Of a stretch of DNA of 64,000 nt, positions 1 through 11,639 are shown in pieces; positions within the stretch are counted from its first letter, which is position 1, and each line of letters begins with the position of its first letter. The translations under genes were made by a program, and so were the position numbers. The DNA comes from Gordionus sp. m RMFG-2023. Lineage: Eukaryota > Nematomorpha > Gordioida > Chordodea > Parachordodidae. The stretch spans positions 17,213,561 through 17,277,560 of the forward strand of contig NC_088775.1 in the NCBI RefSeq assembly GCF_954871325.1. The letters are read 5' to 3'. The notes beneath the pieces were generated by a model that was given only the letters and a program-made list of their open reading frames with translations, was not told where the DNA came from and did not search any database.

Positions 1-109
1 TTTTTAAAATTAATTCATTATATTAAACATGGTTAGTCTACTATTTTTATTATCTTGAGAAATAATGATATATGGATTGCCAGGTTATAATATTGTTGTA
101 AATGGCTGA

Positions 110-290
110 TTTTGAGCCGATTTTTTAAAACGGCTAACTCAATATTTTAGCCAGAAAAATATTGCCTAAGCCTCTAGATTTAATAAAGTATACGTCTATA
201 CCGTTGTTCCTTCTATGAGCAAAATCATCAGGTTTGCGTAATATTTTTCTAGATAAATTGAGTTAGCCGTTTTTAAAAATCACCTGAAAA
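110..290. repeat. Hairpin repeat family, copy 1
   Basis: An imperfect inverted repeat. The left arm has 'aaaacggctaactcaatatt' and the right arm has 'aattgagttagccgttttta'; the loop holds 'tatgagcaaaatcatca'. The loop and parts of the arms recur near 29.99-30.17, 30.31-30.51, 51.89-52.08 and 61.44-61.63 kb, so this is a dispersed foldback family of about 180 bp. No coding capacity is visible. The AT-rich flanks (1-109 and 291-718) hold nothing else I recognise. Confidence 0.6.
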
Positions 291-718
291 TGAGCGTTTA
301 CAACATTAGGTTATAATTGCTGTTCATAAATATATGCATTATTTATTTAATTCAATTATATAACAAATAGAAATAGCGGCATTAAAGAAAAATTAATCCT
401 AGATGTATTGTATTTTTAATATTTTCTTAAAATGTATAAGTTATTTTAAATATTTATTAAAAATATCCATTAAAAAGTACTACACTAGAGTGGAAGATTT
501 TTTAAATATATTTATATTTATAGTTAAAAATTAGCATGTGAGCTATTTAAGAGTTCTGGAGGCCACTCATGTGGCTCAACGAGAGGATTTTCCATAAGGA
601 GCAAAATGTATATATATATTATAAGGTAAAATATTTGTTGATATTGAAGATAGAAATAACAATAATCAACTTAAACGATTGAAAGATGGTGTTTAGTTAG
701 ACCAAAAATAACATTAAA

Positions 719-852
719 GGGACGAGCCGGTGTAATATTGTAAAAACAATACCATCTAAATTCAATCGAGCCGGTGTAATATTGTAAAAACAATACCATC
801 TAAATTCAATACGGTATTGATTCTACAATATTGTAAAATCAATACCGTATTG
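719..852. repeat. Short tandem duplication followed by a perfect palindrome
   Basis: A unit of about 45 bp beginning 'gagccggtgtaatattg' occurs twice in a row. It is followed by a palindrome whose arms read 'aatacggtattgatt' and 'aatcaataccgtatt' around a 14-bp centre that itself contains 'caatattg'. The palindrome shares its 'caatacc' and 'aatattgtaaaa' words with the tandem unit, so the two parts probably arose together. Confidence 0.7.
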
Positions 853-895
853 ATAATTTATGACCTAACCTCAACTTTTAAGAATAAAACCTAAA

Positions 896-1652
896 ATTTA
901 TGAATGAAATCTGTACATTTAAATTTATAATTATATTTATTAAGCAATAACAATTAAATATCAAAATAGGAAAATATAAGTAAACAGAAAAATATCATTT
1001 GCTGCTAATACTTAGTGACAGAAAATATCCTTCCTTTACTGCTTTAAAATATCACAAATTTTTTAATGATGGTACACTTAAATTTATAATTATAATTTTA
1101 TATCAAGCAAGTACAGTTAAATGTCAAAAATATTCTTTATTGAATACCTATAACAGGAAAATATTCTTCTTTATTGCTTTAAAATATCACAAAATTTTTA
1201 ATGAATCAAATTGGTACTTTTAAATTTATAATCATATTTATATCAATTGTTGCCAATACTTGCTTTAAAATATCACCTAACTTTTAATGAATCAAATTGG
1301 TACATTTAATTTGTAATTATATTGCCAATACTTGCTTTAAAATATCATCTAATTTTTAATGAATCAAATTGGTACATTTAATTTATAATTATATTTATGT
1401 CAAGCAATAAAAATTAAATATCAAACAATAAGAGAATATAAGTAACAGAAAAATATCATTTGCTGCCAATACTCAGTGACATAAAATATCCTTCCTTTAC
1501 TGCTTTAAAATATCAATTTTTTAATGATCAAATTGGTGCATTTAAATTTACAATTTTATTTAAAGCAGGAACAGATAAATATCTAAAATATCCTTTATTG
1601 CTAATACGCTTTAAAATATCACAAAATTTTTAATGAATCAAATTGGTACATT
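896..1652. repeat. Degenerate AT-rich tandem repeat
   Basis: The phrase 'aatgaatcaaattggtac' recurs about five times, at irregular spacing of roughly 75 to 180 bp. It alternates with 'tgctttaaaatatcac' and 'caattaaatatcaaa'. The block behaves like a decayed minisatellite with a higher-order period. Open frames in it are fortuitous. It ends where the hAT terminus begins. Confidence 0.65.
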
Positions 1653-1653
1653 T

Positions 1654-4431
1654 CATTGGCGTACGCAGCGGGGGGGGGGGGGGCAGGGGGACAAATCCTC
1701 CCCCCAAAGCCAAAATGCAGATGCCGGACATATTTTTCAAAAATATTATTTTTATATTTTATTATAATTATTCATATCTATTTCTTTTTAAATTTTTATA
1801 TTATTACCTTTTTCATTTACTAATTTACTTTATCAATTAATTTCATTTTCAAGTTTTCCTTGTGGCGTAATATTTTTCTATTATTTTTAAATTTCCCGGT
1901 ATTATAATTTTCAAATTTCTAGTCATGGATATTAGACTTTTTTTAAAAAACGCTGAAGGTGAAAATCATGCCAAAAAGCAAAAAAGTATAGTATAATAAT
2001 TTAATAAACAAAAGCTGTGAACTGATGATTTCCTCAAAAGAATCAATTCAAAAGGGGGGATATAATTCCCATTTCATCAATAATTGATAAAAATAGGGTT
2101 AAAATTGTAAAAGAAAATAGAGGCAAGATAAAACTAACTATTGAGGCTATTTTATATTGTGGCTTGCAAGGCCTAGCACTTCGTGACCACAAGGATTCAG
2201 GAAGCTTAAATTTTAATAATAATGATAACGAAGGTAATTTCCGTGGACTTATAAATTTAAAGCATTAGGAGACCCTGTATTAATGGAGAGCCTCATTAGT
2301 ACCAATAAAAATGCTACTTATCTCAGCCCTAGGATACAAAATGAGATAATTGATATTTGAAATTGCAACAATATCATTTTAGAAAAATTGATTATTGAAA
2401 TCAATTCTGCCCCATGCTTCTCAATTTTGGCAGATGAGACCACGGACATTGCTGGCATTGAGCAGATGTCGTTGTGTGCGCAATATGTAGATACTCATAA
2501 AAACATTATCAAGGAAATGTTTCTCCAATTTATTCCTGTTTCAAGCATGACTGGGTCTGCTTTAGCTGATGTAATATTTGTGAATCTTAAAAAATTAAAA
2601 GTAATAATTAATCTTATTATATAATTATTTTCAAAAATATAGCTAAATATAAATATGATACGTGGGCAAGGGTATGATGGAGCACGTGCTATGAGTGGAC
2701 AATTCAATGGGCTTCAGGCATTTATTAAAAAAAATGCCCAACAGCTATATATGTCCACTGTGCTGCCCATTCACTCAACTTAGCAATATCGGATTCATGT
2801 TCTTTACCATTGATATCAAATTGCTTAGGCTTTTAATTATTAAAATTAAATTTTTTATATTTATATCAGGTAAAATATCTAGCATCTATGAGATGTTTAG
2901 ATACCCCGAGCGTCAAAATATTTTGAACAGAATTATATCTGAAACTCCTTGCTTAACAAGGAGAAAAAAATTGCAAAAAGCTTGTCCAACAAGATGGAGT
3001 CTTCGACATCAAGCAGTAACAGCTTTTATCGAGTTAGAAGAGCCGATTATTAATGCTCTTACAGAAATATCACAATGGTCTGAAAGAGATATTTCCTCAG
3101 AAGCAAGCAAGTTACTGGATTCAATACTTATACCAAATTTTATTTTCGCATTAGAATGTTTTAATAAATTATTTAATTATACAACTATTTTATGTAATAC
3201 TTTTCAAAAACCTGATATTGATTTGATTGAGATGAGAATAGCAGATACAATTTTATTAGAACTCAAAGAAATTAGAGCTAATGCTGATGAGGAATTTCAT
3301 ATTTTATATGTTAATGTTGAATCAAAAGCAGAGCTATACGAGTTCAATATTTGTCTCCCTCGACTTGCAGTAAGGCAAACTTATCGTCCAAATATTAATA
3401 TAGGGTCAATAGAAGAATATTATAAAATAAATGTCTTTATACCACTTTTGGACACATTTATAACCCAAGTAAATGAAAGGTTTTTAATTCATCAAGAAGC
3501 ACTTATCAATCTGCAGATATTACTTCCGCAAAAGCCCTCTGAACCTTTTTCAGATGATGATAGAAAAAAAATAAAATATTTGGAAGATTTTTATCAAGAA
3601 GACATTAATGTATCTCATGATGCTTTATTAGCTGAATGCTAACTATGGTATAAAAGATTAACTATGGTTGATATAGTCCCAAAAAATGCTATGGATGCTT
3701 TGCATCATTTCAAACATCTTTTAGATTATTTTCCCAATATATTGAAATTATTATATATATTAGCAACTCTTCCCATTTTAGTACTGCAACTAATGAGAGA
3801 ACATTCTCTTCTTTAAGCAGATTAAAAACGTACCTAAGAAGTATAACTTCTGAAAGTAGGTTGAATGGTCTGACCCTTTTTAATATTCATAGGCATTTGA
3901 AGCCAAACACGGATGAGATAATTGAAAAATTAGCTCCCTCCCAACGAAGATTGGATTTTACATTATAAAAATATAATGTTTCTATAATATTTTTTGTGCT
4001 ATCATTTTTTAATGTCTTATATATTTTTTTTTTACATAAAAATATAATTATTCATATTTCCAACATTTAGATTTTTTATACTTTATATATAAATTTTAAA
4101 AGCTCAAAAAAATTTAAATTTCTATTATGGATTATTTATTTTATAGTCATCATATCCTGGTTATATCCACTTAATATTTTATAATTCAGATTTATTTAAA
4201 GTATTTATATGCCGCCGGTTATATTCGTTTAATATTTTTTAAATCAAATTTATTTTTATATATCGGTTTATATATTTAATTTTTTATAATTCATATTAAT
4301 TTAAATTTGTATATTAGAAATAGTTATTAGTCCTAATAAATTTATGCTTGATATTTTTAAATAACATTAATTTTATTTTAAAAAATTTTAATTACCCCCC
4401 CCCCCCCACACTAAATTCCTGTACGCTACTG
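1654..4431 (+). mobile_element. hAT DNA transposon, ZMYM1/DUF4371-like, decayed
   Basis: The left terminus reads CATTGGCGTAC and runs into a G homopolymer. The right terminus, reverse complemented, reads CAGTAGCGTAC and is preceded by a C homopolymer. These resemble the CAGTGGCGTAC...GGGG ends of many animal hAT elements. The transposase gene lies inside on the plus strand (see 1925-3968). I see no clear 8-bp target duplication: the flanks 'gtacattt' and 'gtcgcact' share only a few positions, which suggests an old insertion. A second, inverted fragment of the same family lies at about 6830-7245. Confidence 0.75.
1925..3968 (+). pseudogene. hAT transposase (ZMYM1-like) with two very short introns
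   Basis: Encodes a hAT-family transposase of the type often labelled zinc-finger MYM protein 1-like. The likely start is the ATG at 1925 (MDIRLFLKN). The CGLQGLALRDHKDSG segment near 2157 and LADETTDIAG near 2430 are typical of DUF4371. A GQGYDGARAMSGQFNG block follows near 2663, then VHCAAHSLNLAIS near 2752. The C-terminal hAT dimerisation region (ERTFSSLSRLKTYLRS) ends at a stop at 3968. Two introns are apparent: 2601-2642 (GT-AG, 42 nt, between KKLK and LNINM) and 2829-2869 (GC-AG, 41 nt, inside a Gly codon). The gene is dead: there are in-frame stops near the N terminus and at 3640, and frame changes near 2740 and 3780. Confidence 0.8.
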
Positions 4432-4599
4432 GTCGCACTACCTTGGTATATTATATTTTAAAATAATAGTATTTGTAATAATGTCAAAAATATACTTGTA
4501 TTAAAAATTTAACTCAAGACTGTTTCGAAAAAGAAAAAAAATAGCTTTCCTAAAAACACGTAAAAAATGAGTAGAAAATATATCAAATTTATTACATCT

Positions 4600-4910
4600 A
4601 TTACAGGATGAATAAAAAAATGTTTAATTTTTAAAATTATTCATTACTAAATAGATGGCGTTAAATACCTGAATACAACTTGTTATTATATTTATTATCA
4701 AACCCATTTATTAGTAAAATTTATTATAATATTGACTGTAATATATTATATAACTGTCAAATACGACTATAAAAGCAACATTATATCTAATATTTTATAA
4801 ACAACTGTATATAGTAGTGGATTATAAACTATATGTCTGCTTACTTTTTATAAAAAAATCTCTTATACTTATTTGGACCTTGAAAATATATTTATGGTAT
4901 GATAATAAAA
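4600..4910 (-). repeat. Fragment of the palindromic hAT-like element
   Basis: The stretch containing 'aaatagatggcgttaaata' and 'taatatattatataactgtc' matches the interior of the non-autonomous hAT-like elements at 9775-10972 and 10981-11400, in the orientation of the latter. Neither terminus is preserved. The rest of 4432-5265 is AT-rich and shows nothing else. Confidence 0.55.
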
Positions 4911-5265
4911 TTTCAAAATAAATATACACTTGATTAGTCATTTTGAACTCGGCTAATTACAATATTAAATTTGTTAATTTTCAAATAATATATCATTATA
5001 TTTATTTAATTAGGGTTAAATAATAAAAGTCAATTAAACTTCAACTGTTAAAGCTAAATTAATATTTAGTGAGTTATTGATATTATATTTTTAATACAAT
5101 ATTTGATTGCAAGCTGACATAGTGAAAATATAATTTATATGTATTAATCTAATCTATTAATTAAAATAATATTCATTTAATAAAAATTTAAATAGTCTTA
5201 TTAATTTCTAAATAATACAATTATATCTATATATTTTACTTAATGGAATTATAAAAGAAATCATT

Positions 5266-5402
5266 CAGTGGGCAATCAAAAAAATTTATTTTTAGTTCAA
5301 GGGGATATTAAGGGGCCATTAAAAAAAAATTTTTGCTTCAGGGGGCTATTCAAATTTTTCAGGGGGCTCGAGCCTCTGCGCCCCCCCCCTAGCGATGCCA
5401 CT
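5266..5402. mobile_element. Short hAT-like MITE candidate
   Basis: The right edge, reverse complemented, reads CAGTGGCATCGCTAGGGGG, a common hAT-type terminus. The left edge begins CAGTGGGCAATC. The body holds two 'aagggg' or 'cagggggct' segments with C- and G-runs. Only the outer six or seven bases of the ends agree, and I could not establish a target duplication. This may be one end of a larger lost element. The stretch from 5403 to 5843 is AT-rich with no recognisable feature. Confidence 0.35.
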
Positions 5403-5843
5403 GTTTTGACCATGTAACTATGAAAAATAAAATTAACCAGTAAGTCAATAAAATAAATGTGTTTTTCGATGCTTTTGAACAGAAACTCACATTTCAAAAT
5501 TAATTCATTTTTATGCTTGTATTTCAAATAGTTATTGGGTTTTTTTGTTCATTAAACATTCTATTATATTCTCATCGTGCTATATTTTGCATTATAGATT
5601 TATTTTAAATTAAAATAATCTTGCAGTGCAATTTCGCTTATCTCACAAATATTTGTGATGAATATAATAAAATAAACTTCAAAAATACCATTGTTATAAA
5701 CAAACAACATAATTTGGGATTTTTTTTTTACCAAATCAGAAACCTTACAATCTATACAATGTTAGTATTAATCAATAATTAAAAAAAATACTATTATCCT
5801 TTTTATTAGAATAGCCAAGTTACTTTATATATTTCATTTCCCA

Positions 5844-6137
5844 TGTTTGATGCTTATTTATTATTATTTTGATATCTTTTTTTTTGTGTAAATTCATTAT
5901 GTTTTTATCACGCGCAATAATCTGGTTTGATAATATCGGCGCATATGTTTGACTTTAAATTGTAAGACTCATGATGAGTTATATTATTTTTATTTTAGAT
6001 AATTATTTTTATTTATTACTTTATAAGGTTTAAAAAGGCCGTTTATAAGGCAAAATATCTATCTTTTTAATTTGAATTCAATAAAAATTATTTTCTAATG
6101 TATTGGATTATTGGAGTTATTCTTGCGGCACAACACA
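5844..6137 (+). repeat. 5' LTR of the outer gypsy fossil, with primer-binding-like site
   Basis: Begins TGTTTGATGC and ends CAACACA. It shares words such as 'cacgcgcaataatctggttt' and 'attggattattggagtt' with the two pieces of the 3' LTR, and so records the uninterrupted target of the hAT-like insertion at 14475. The sequence ATTGGTGCCGTGACC follows directly and probably served for tRNA priming. Confidence 0.75.
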
Positions 6138-6285
6138 ATAATTGGTGCCGTGACCATAAGGTAAAATATTTATATTTATTTAGGTAAAAAAAGAAGAAAA
6201 ACTTATCGTTGGTTAAGGGAACAGTTACAAAATTTTCCTAATATTGTGCATCCTACAGTTGCATTAATTTTGAAAAAAATTTCCC

Positions 6286-6810
6286 AAGCCTAGAGATATA
6301 AAATATTAATAATTTGTAATATTTAGTAAATAATGTATTACTTTTTTATTTTATGACCTTTTTCAGTTGCATGGAAAATTTAAGTTATAGGATCATCTGT
6401 TTGTATAAAATAAATAAATAAAATCAACAATAGTAAATAATGTATTACTTTTTGGTTTGCATAGAAAATTTAAGTTATAGGATCCTCTGTTTGTATAAAA
6501 TAAATATATAAAATCAACAAATAAAAAATTAAATAAGCCTAGAGATATAAAATATTAATAATTTGTAATATTTAGTAAATAATGTATTACTTTTTAATTT
6601 TAATATGGCCTTTTACAGTTGCATAGAAAATTTAAGTTATAGGATCATCTGTTTGTATAAAATAAATAAATAAAATCAACAATAGTAAATAATGTATTAC
6701 TTTTTGGTTTGCATAGAAAATTTAAGTTATAGGATCATCTGTTTGTATAAAATAAATAAATAAGCCTAGAGATAAAAATATTAATAATTTGTAATATTTA
6801 GTAAATTTAA
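6286..6810. repeat. Tandem repeat of about 240 bp inside the gypsy fossil
   Basis: The word 'aagcctagagat' recurs at 6286, 6535 and 6762, giving periods of 249 and 227 bp. Each unit contains two 'aagttataggatc(a/c)tctg' sub-repeats. It sits where a leader or gag region would be expected and shows no coding capacity. Confidence 0.75.
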
Positions 6811-6829
6811 GAAATATTATTGTTAATTA

Positions 6830-7245
6830 AAAATAATAAGCATAAATTTATTAGGACTAATAACTTTTCTAATACACAATTTTAAACTAATGTGAATTAA
6901 AAAAATTATATATATAAACCGGCATTGAAAAACTATAAAATAAATGTGAATTATAAAATATAAAGTGAATATAACCCACAATATGAATCACTAAAATGAC
7001 CCAAAATTGAAATTTGAATTTTTTGAGCTTTTAAAATATATAAAGTATAAAAAATTTAAATGTTGGAAATATAAATTAATACACAAAAGTTTATTAGGAA
7101 TAATTGTATTTTGTATGTTTTGAGCGAATTATTCAATTATCTATCCTTGCTTGGCGTTAAATGCCCGTGAATATTCAAAAGATCCAAATCATTCAATCTA
7201 CTTTTAGATGTTGTTTTTCATAGGTGTGTTTTCGGACACTATTTT
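6830..7245 (-). pseudogene. Inverted 3' fragment of a second ZMYM1-like hAT element
   Basis: On the minus strand the frame reads ESRLND..LLNIHGHLTPS. This corresponds to ESRLNGLTLFNIHRHLKPN at the C-terminus of the hAT transposase at 3.8-3.97 kb. The downstream AT-rich tail also matches 3.97-4.35 kb, with shared 'ttagtcctaataaattta'. It is therefore a 3'-end fragment of the same family in the opposite orientation, embedded in the gypsy fossil. Confidence 0.65.
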
Positions 7246-7255
7246 AATTTTTTTA

Positions 7256-7850
7256 GAAAAAATATTCGGGCCGAGCTGTATATTTTAAAACCAAATATTT
7301 GAAATCGCCATTATTAGCTATAAAAATCAAAAATAAATATAATTTATTTAAAAAGGGCCGGGCCTGAAAACCGAGCCGGGCCTGAAAACCGAGCCGGACC
7401 TGAAAACCGGGCCGGGCCTGAATTTTTAAAAAAAAACACCTTGGCTGGGCCTGAAAATTTTTTTAGAAAAAATATCCGGGCCGAGCTGTATATTTTAAAA
7501 CCAAATTTGGAATCGTCATTATTAGCTATAAAAATCAAAAATAAATATAATTTATTTTAAAAAAATTCGGGCCGGGTCTGAAAATTTTATTTTCAAAAAA
7601 TCCAGCCGGGCCTGAAACCGGGCTGGGCCTGAAAATTTTTTTAGAAAAAATATCCGGGCCGAGCTGTATATTTTTAAAACCAAACTTGAAATCGCCATTA
7701 TTAGCTATAAAAATCAAAAATAAATATAATTTATTTTATAAAAATTCGGGCCGGGCCTGAAAATTTTATTTTCAAAAAAGCCGAGCCGGGCCTGAAAATT
7801 TTTTTAAAAAAACCCGGGCGGGAAAAAATTTTTAAAAAAATCCGGGCCGT
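7256..7850. repeat. GC-box tandem repeat with CGGGCCGGGCCTGA motif
   Basis: The block 'cgggccgagctgtatatttt' recurs with ccgagctgta at 7271, 7481 and 7659 (periods 210 and 178 bp). Each copy is followed by 'attagctataaaaatcaaaa' and by clusters of 'gggccgggcctgaaa'. The GC-rich words stand out in this AT-rich DNA. The open frames here, full of SGPAR, arise from the repeat and are not genes. The block abuts the RNase H remains of the gypsy fossil. Confidence 0.75.
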
Positions 7851-8962
7851 GTCCTGCAAATGGTACCTCTGTAAGGCTCTGCGGTGGGGCATGATTACAT
7901 GAGATAGATGGAATAGAAAGACCGGTGATGTTTCTCGAGAGTATTCCGGGATGCTGAGAAGAGGTATTTGGTAATCGAACGGGAGGAATTGACGGTGATT
8001 TTTGGGCTGCAGATAATATTTGATTGAGTGGCGGTTTGTGGTGTATACGGATCACAAGCCATTGATATATTTGTTTAAAAAAGATAGCAAGGAGTTGATG
8101 ATGTCTCAGAGGTTACAGATGTGGTTGTTATTGGTAGAAAGTTTGATTTAACGTTGAAATATCGAAGGGGGCGAGCGAGAGAACTATTTACCGAACATTA
8201 TGTCGAGATATGGGGCAGGTGAAGATGTTTGAAACAGATGTCATGGTGAGGGAAGACATGTAGATTGCTATGGTGAGGGCGATGTCAAGAATTCTAAAAG
8301 GTGACCCTGTGAGCTGGGAATAAATTCGCGGAGCGACGATGAAAGATAGAGATTTGAGTAGACTAAAGGAGTACATAATGGGGCGCGGGCCATGGCGAGA
8401 TGAAGATAAAGGATACAAGAGTGTGGATAAAGAATTAACTGTATTGGATGATTGTGTAGTGCGGGTAAATAAAGCGGTTGTACCTAATAGGCTGAGAGAA
8501 GCTGTGATGATAATGTTGCATGCTGGGCATCAGGGAGTGGAAAGGATAAAACAATGGAGCCGCGAATATGTATGGTGGCCGTAAAAGACTGAAAAAATTA
8601 AGAAGCTGGCTAGGCAATATGTAGTGTGCAATATCTGTGCCAGAATGCCGAGGAGCGATCAAAAGAATACATGACCGAAAACGTAGTGGTCCTGGGAGAG
8701 AATACACGTGGACTTCTTTGAGTTCGAAAGTAAAGAGTATTTCCTTGTGATAGATGCATACTCCAAGTGAGTCGAGTTTGAGATTGTGGGTGGATTGGCA
8801 ACAAACATTATGGTCAGAAAGTTGAAAAATTTATGGAGAAGTTCGGATGGCGAAGGTAATAGTGTCCTATGGAGGTTCGGTTTTAATAGTGAAGGGTTAG
8901 GGAAATTTTATGTGGACCGTGGGGCGAAACATGTGCTCTTTTCATCCGTGCTCGAATGGACA

Positions 8963-11465
8963 ATTTTTGGGGGTCAGGGAGTGGGGGGGAGGACTAAGGG
9001 GGTTATCTTTTATTAGCTAAAAATGATAAATTTCTAAAGGGGGGAGAAATTTTCCTTGCCCCCCCTTCTGGCTACGCCTATGGTGTGACCTACTTCAAAC
9101 TTTCTACCATTTTCCGGTTTAAACTTTTCTCCTTCCATATCATTTCCTGGCTTCAACGCATCCAACCCAATCCAAGTTCTACGACCCAAAAACTTTTCAG
9201 ACGGCCCGTTTCTGGCTATTATTATAATAAGCCACCGATACCCATATCCCACCTTTTCTATATTTAGCCTTTTTAAACAATAATTTGAAAGAAAGAATGT
9301 AAAAGTTGATATTTTTTTAAACTAAAACTATTCATCATAATTTATAAAATTTTGGAAAAAAGCATTTATATATAAAAAAAGTAAACCAAAAATGTTTTTA
9401 AAGAAATGGAATATAAGCTAAAGAAAAGTCTTAAGACAAAAGTGAAATGTATCATAATTATTCTAATAGATCCATAAAATTACTACATAATATAATATAT
9501 ATAAAATATAATTTTTTATAAAGTGAGTAATTTTAATTTATTTATCCCAATAAAAGTAAAATATAATTATAAAACTATTGATAAAATTAAATCATAAATT
9601 AAAATACAATGAAAACAGTGGAATATTATATGTCGTAGATTTACAGTATATCTAATTTTATTAATTATCATATGACAATCAAATAAATTTTATCAATATA
9701 GCGAATTATATATTTTATAGAAAACTACAAAATATCTTTTAAAGACATTGTGGGATGATGAATAATATATAGATCATAGGCGTAGCCAGGATTTTCATAA
9801 GGGGAGGGGAAATTAAAAATTACTGAAGGCGAAGCCCCCAGACCCCCTTTTGGACGGGCCTTCGGCCCGCTTTTCCCCGGCCTTCGGCCGGGTTACTTTA
9901 ATCTATATATAGTCATAAAATATTTTTACAAATTTTAATAAAAAAAATAGGCCTGGAACAAATATGAAATATATTTTTATTAGTTTATATAAAATAAAAA
10001 TAAAATAAATTACTTGTATTGTATATACCTTAATATAAGAGTATGGTAATAATTTATTCCAAACAATTATAAGAAATTTATTTATAAAAAGTAAGTAGAC
10101 ATATAGTTGATTTTACTCTATTATATAGAATTAGTTATAAAATACTAGGTAAAATTCCACTTTTACAGACATATTTGATAATTAGAGAATATATTACAGT
10201 TAATAATTTAACAAATTTTACTAATCAATGCTCTTGATAATAAATATATCAACAATTTGCATTCAATTATTTAACGCCATCTGTTTATTTTAAGAAAAAT
10301 GATATCAAATATTAATCTTCATATTATTCATCCCACAATGTCTTAAGATATTTTCTGATGTCCTTATCAATATTTTAGAGTTTTCTGTAAAATATATAAT
10401 TCGCTATATTGGTAAAAATTACTTGATTGTCATTTGATAATTAGATATACAGTAAATCTATGACATATAATATTCCATGTTTGTATTGTGCTTTAATATT
10501 TTTTTAATTTATGATTTAATTTTATAAATAGTTTTATAATTATATTTTACTTTTATTAAGATAAATAAATTAAAATTACTCACTTTATAAAAAATTATAT
10601 TTGATATATTATATTATTTAGTAATTTTATGGATCTATTATTAATAATTATAATACATTTCACTTCTGTCTTAAGACTTATCTTTGGCTTATATTCCATT
10701 TATTAAAAAACATTTTTGGTTCATTTTATATATTTATAAATTTATTTTCCCAAAAATCTATAAATTATGACGAATAGTTTTATAAAAAAATATCAACTTT
10801 TACATTCTTTCTTTTAAATTATTATTTAAGATATATGCATACATATTTGAGGGTCAGGGAGTGGGGGGAGGACTAAGGGGGATATTTTTTATTAGCTAAA
10901 AATGATATTTACAAAAAGTGATAAATTTCTGAAGGGGGGATTTCCCCTTGTACCCCCCTGGCTACGCCTATGATATAGATTAATTTTTAATATCATTTTG
11001 TATTTAAATAGATGGCGTTAAATAATTGAATGCAAATTGTTGCTATATTTATTATCAAGAGCATTGATTAGTAAAAATTTGTTAAAATATTAACTGTAAT
11101 ATATTCTCTAACGTCAAATATGTCTGTAAAAGGGGAATTTTACCTACTATTTTGTAACCAATTCTATATAATGGAGGAATATCAACTATATGTCTACTTA
11201 GTTTTATAAATAAATTTCTTATACTTGTTTGGAATAAATTAATACCATACTTTTATATTAATGTATATACAAGTAATATATTATATTATATATAAACTAA
11301 TAAAAATATATTTCATATTTGTTCCAGGCTTATTTTTTTATTAAAAATAACCTCCTATCTTGTAAAAATATTTTACTATATATAGACTAAGGTAAGCCGG
11401 CCGAAGGCCGGGCAAAATTGGGTAATCCCCCCCCCCCCCTTAGAAAAATTCTGGCTACGCCTGTG
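8963..11465 (-). mobile_element. Palindromic hAT-like non-autonomous element, copy A
   Basis: The body at about 9276-11465 is a reverse-orientation member of a family with termini CATAGGCGTAGCCAGG and long internal inverted repeats. It ends GGCTACGCCTGTG at 11465, followed by 'ggttacac'. Its other end lies at 8963-9082 in flipped orientation, together with about 190 bp of flanking sequence. Beside that end is 'gtgtgacc', the reverse complement of 'ggtcacac', a 7/8 match to the right-hand target copy. A local inversion of roughly 310 bp explains this. The element carries no transposase, so it must have been moved by a hAT enzyme supplied elsewhere. Confidence 0.7.
9775..10972 (+). mobile_element. 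Palindromic hAT-like non-autonomous element, copy B (complete)
   Basis: A complete 1.2-kb copy. The left end is CATAGGCGTAGCCAGG and the right end, GGCTACGCCTATG, is its inverse. The target duplication is an exact 8 bp, 'atatagat' (9767-9774 and 10973-10980), as expected for hAT. The left shoulder contains a GC-rich stretch with 'ggccttcggcc' hairpins, and the right shoulder contains 'gagggtcagggagtggggg'. There is no open frame. It sits inside copy A of its own family in opposite orientation, so the locus is a large palindrome. Confidence 0.85.
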
Positions 11466-11639
11466 GGTTACACAGTGTGGGTAAGGGTGTATGGAAGTGA
11501 AAAGAAATGGGAATCGGGAGTTGTTATCGAAAAAATGAGGGGAATGTTGTGTCGTATAATCAGCGTCTACATGAGCGGGAGGGGTAGGAACAGTTTGCAT
11601 CCTATTTCTTTGAGGAGGTAGGGGGTAAGCTGCATTAAT

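Larger units (their letters stand above)
7855..11630 (+). pseudogene. RNase H and integrase remains of the outer gypsy fossil
   Basis: Translated traces of Ty3/gypsy pol occur in order. RNase H (YTDHKPLIYLFKK) lies near 8.05 kb. The integrase zinc-binding region (HAGHQGVERIKQW, YVWWP) lies near 8.52-8.58 kb, and part of the integrase core (VDFFEFESKEYFLVIDAYSK) near 8.71-8.77 kb. An integrase tail resembling a GPY-type module (VWVRVYGSEKKWESG) lies near 11.47-11.53 kb, and related tail sequence lies at 9.09-9.27 kb on the opposite strand. A hAT-like element separates the last parts. Heavily broken and inactive. Confidence 0.75.

Noticed and set aside
999-1223. 74-codon frame in the first kilobase
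   Set aside because: It lies wholly inside a degenerate AT-rich tandem repeat.
7344-7717. Open frames with repeated SGPAR
   Set aside because: Produced by the GGGCCGGGCCTGA tandem repeat, with no domain match.
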